In this document: positions 4,625 through 6,470 of the stretch, in pieces
Position numbering within the stretch: position 1 is the stretch's first letter
Layout of the letters: every line of letters begins with the position of its first letter
Assembly (NCBI GenBank): GCA_023430315.1
Contig: JAEZAW010000107.1
Coordinates: 1-6,470 of the forward strand
Length of the DNA stretch: 6,470 bases
Origin: Pseudomonadota bacterium
GTDB lineage: Bacteria; Pseudomonadota; Alphaproteobacteria; Rhizobiales; Hyphomicrobiaceae
Direction of reading: 5' to 3'
Notes under the pieces: generated by a model
Databases searched by the model: none
The model's input: only the letters and a program-made list of their open reading frames with translations
What the model was told of the DNA's origin: nothing
Position numbers and translations under genes: made by a program

Positions 4625-6470
4625 ATGCGCCTTTCGCACTTCTTCATCGACCGCCCCATCTTCTCCGCGGTTATCTCGATCATCGTGCTCATTGTCGGTG
4701 GGGTATCGCTGGGGCGTCTTCCCGTGGCCCAGTATCCCGAAATCGCGCCTCCCGTTGTCAGGGTGAGCGGGCAGTATCCAGGCGCGAGCGCAGATGTGGT
4801 CGCTGCCACCGTCGTGACGCCGCTCGAGGAGCAGATCAACGGCGTCGAAGGGATGATCTACATCACCTCGAGCTCGACGGGTGACGGCAATTTCTCGATC
4901 GACGTGACGTTCCAGCTCGGCACGAACCTCGATATTGCACAGGTCCAGGTCCAGAACCGCGTATCGACGGCACTCCCCCGGGTTCCGATAGATGTGCGCA
5001 ACATCGGCGTGACGACGACCAAGCGTTCGCCCGATCTCATGATGGTTGTCCACCTCTATTCGCCGGACAGCTCGCGCGATACCCTCTTCATCTCCAACTA
5101 TGCCAATACCTCGGTCATCGACGTCCTCAACCGCATCTACGGCATCGGCTCGATCAACGCTTTCGGAGCGCGCGATTATGCGATGCGCGTGTGGCTGGAT
5201 CCGGATCGGCTGCAGTCGCTTGGCCTGACGACTGGTGATGTGATCACCGGCCTGCAGGGCCAGAATGTTCAGGTCGCAGCCGGCGTCCTCAACAGCCCGC
5301 CTGTCGAGCAGCAGCGCGCATTCCAGATTTCCGTGCGCACGCTTGGCCGTCTCGTCGATCCCAATCAATTCGCCAACATCGTGATCAAGCAGAGCACGAC
5401 CTCGGTGGTCCGCCTGAAAGATGTCGCGCGCGTCGAATTGGCGGCGGTCGATTACTCCACGAATTCCTATCTCGATCGCCAGCCGGCAGTCGCGCTCGCG
5501 ATCAACCAGCTTCCCGGATCGAATGCGCTCGCGACGGCCACGAAGGTCCGGGCGACAATGGATGAGCTCTCGAAGAATTTTCCGCAGGGGCTGAAATACA
5601 CTATCGTCTACAACCCGACTGAGTTCATCCAGCAGTCTATCGACGGCGTCGTGGAGACCATCGTCGAAGCGGTCATCCTCGTCGTTCTGGTCGTCGCCCT
5701 GTTTCTGCAGACGTGGCGTGCCGCCATCATCCCGATCGTGGCCATACCGGTGTCGCTCATCGGCACGTTCTTCTTCATGGGCCTCTTCGGTTTCTCGCTC
5801 AACAATCTATCTCTGCTGGGGCTTGTTCTCGCTATCGGCATCGTGGTGGACGATGCAATCGTCGTCGTCGAGAATGCCGAACGCAACATAGAAGCAGGCC
5901 TAGCCCCTCGCGAGGCCGCAAAGAAAAGTATGGACGAGGTCGGAGCTGCGCTGATCGCTATCGCTCTCGTTCTCTGCGCGGTATTTGTGCCGGCAGCCTT
6001 CATTACCGGCATCACCGGTCAGTTCTATCGGCAGTTCTCGCTGACCATCGCTGGTGCCACGGTCATCTCGCTGCTTGTGTCGCTGACTTTGTCGCCGGCC
6101 ATGTGCGCGATGCTCCTGAAGCCGCACCACGAGCGTCAGCATGTGCCGTGGTGGGCGCGGCCTTTCCGTGCCTTCACGAACCTCTTCAATACTGCGTTCG
6201 ATGCGCTCAGTCATGGTTATGGCTGGCTTGTCACGCGGATCGTGCGCATTGCTGCCGTCATGCTCGTTGCTTATGCCGCGATCCTGCTCTATGGGCTCAG
6301 CGAGTTCCGTAAGGCGCCGGTTGGCTTCATTCCCCAGGTCGATCAGAACTATCTCATCATTGCGACGCAGCTTCCGGGCGGCTCCGCTCTCGCCAGAACG
6401 GACGAGGTCAATCGGCGCGCGGTCGAGATCGCGCTGCAGGTGCCAGGTGTGGCGCACGCGGTGAACTTTG
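4625..6470 (+). CDS. RND-family (HAE-1) efflux pump inner-membrane transporter, MexF/AcrB-like, C-terminus cut by window edge
   Basis: Proton-driven inner-membrane pump of the hydrophobe/amphiphile efflux-1 family. The visible 615 residues are about 60% of the usual 1,030-1,060. It begins with the family signature FFIDRPIFSAVISIIV (TM1, about 10-28). The first large periplasmic loop follows (about 30-335), with YPGASADVVAATVVTPLEEQINGVEG (51-76; key residues P52, G53, E68, E69). TM2-TM6 lie at about 340-500, then a cytoplasmic amphipathic stretch and TM7 near 540-558. The proton-relay pair in TM4 is intact: Asp409-Asp410 in GIVVDDAIVVVEN, matching AcrB Asp407-Asp408. The loop segment VVHLYSPDSSRDTLFISNYA (141-160) resembles MexF more than AcrB by memory. 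No frameshift or stop is seen. The start is the ATG at 4625, preceded by a purine-rich GAGGGAG that overlaps the adaptor's stop. An outer-membrane channel gene may follow beyond the right edge. Confidence 0.96.
   Translation, partial: MRLSHFFIDRPIFSAVISIIVLIVGGVSLGRLPVAQYPEIAPPVVRVSGQYPGASADVVAATVVTPLEEQINGVEGMIYITSSSTGDGNFSIDVTFQLGTNLDIAQVQVQNRVSTALPRVPIDVRNIGVTTTKRSPDLMMVVHLYSPDSSRDTLFISNYANTSVIDVLNRIYGIGSINAFGARDYAMRVWLDPDRLQSLGLTTGDVITGLQGQNVQVAAGVLNSPPVEQQRAFQISVRTLGRLVDPNQFANIVIKQSTTSVVRLKDVARVELAAVDYSTNSYLDRQPAVALAINQLPGSNALATATKVRATMDELSKNFPQGLKYTIVYNPTEFIQQSIDGVVETIVEAVILVVLVVALFLQTWRAAIIPIVAIPVSLIGTFFFMGLFGFSLNNLSLLGLVLAIGIVVDDAIVVVENAERNIEAGLAPREAAKKSMDEVGAALIAIALVLCAVFVPAAFITGITGQFYRQFSLTIAGATVISLLVSLTLSPAMCAMLLKPHHERQHVPWWARPFRAFTNLFNTAFDALSHGYGWLVTRIVRIAAVMLVAYAAILLYGLSEFRKAPVGFIPQVDQNYLIIATQLPGGSALARTDEVNRRAVEIALQVPGVAHAVNF

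Overview
The window looks like chromosomal DNA of a GC-rich alphaproteobacterium, probably of the order Hyphomicrobiales (Rhizobiales) near Bradyrhizobium and its relatives. This rests on GC- and C/G-ending codons, a FixJ-type response regulator paired with a single-domain receiver, and a small exported protein with a W/C-rich tail that resembles uncharacterised rhizobial proteins. The organism is inferred from gene style only; no marker gene is present.

Layout. Four genes lie on the minus strand in the left 2.6 kb. Read in the direction of transcription (right to left) they are: a FixJ/LuxR-type response regulator (2643 to 1990); a stand-alone receiver-domain protein (1882 to 1529); a small exported protein made of four exact 20-residue repeats (1298 to 966), followed by a strong hairpin; and a trypsin-like HtrA/Deg protease (817 to 1), cut by the window edge. 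A 431-base non-coding stretch (2644-3074) separates these from three plus-strand genes: a 95-residue exported or membrane-anchored protein of unknown function (3075-3362), an RND efflux adaptor lipoprotein (3430-4608), and the RND inner-membrane pump (4625 to the right edge, truncated at residue 615).

How they may work together. The plus-strand genes form a MexEF/AcrAB-type drug or solvent efflux system; the outer-membrane channel is not in view and may lie to the right. The divergent response regulators are natural candidates to control the pump, the periplasmic repeat protein and the protease, which would give an envelope-stress module. No histidine kinase and no TetR- or LysR-type local repressor is in the window, so this regulatory link is inference. 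The least explained element is the four-repeat periplasmic protein next to the HtrA protease. No RNA gene, mobile element or CRISPR array was seen.
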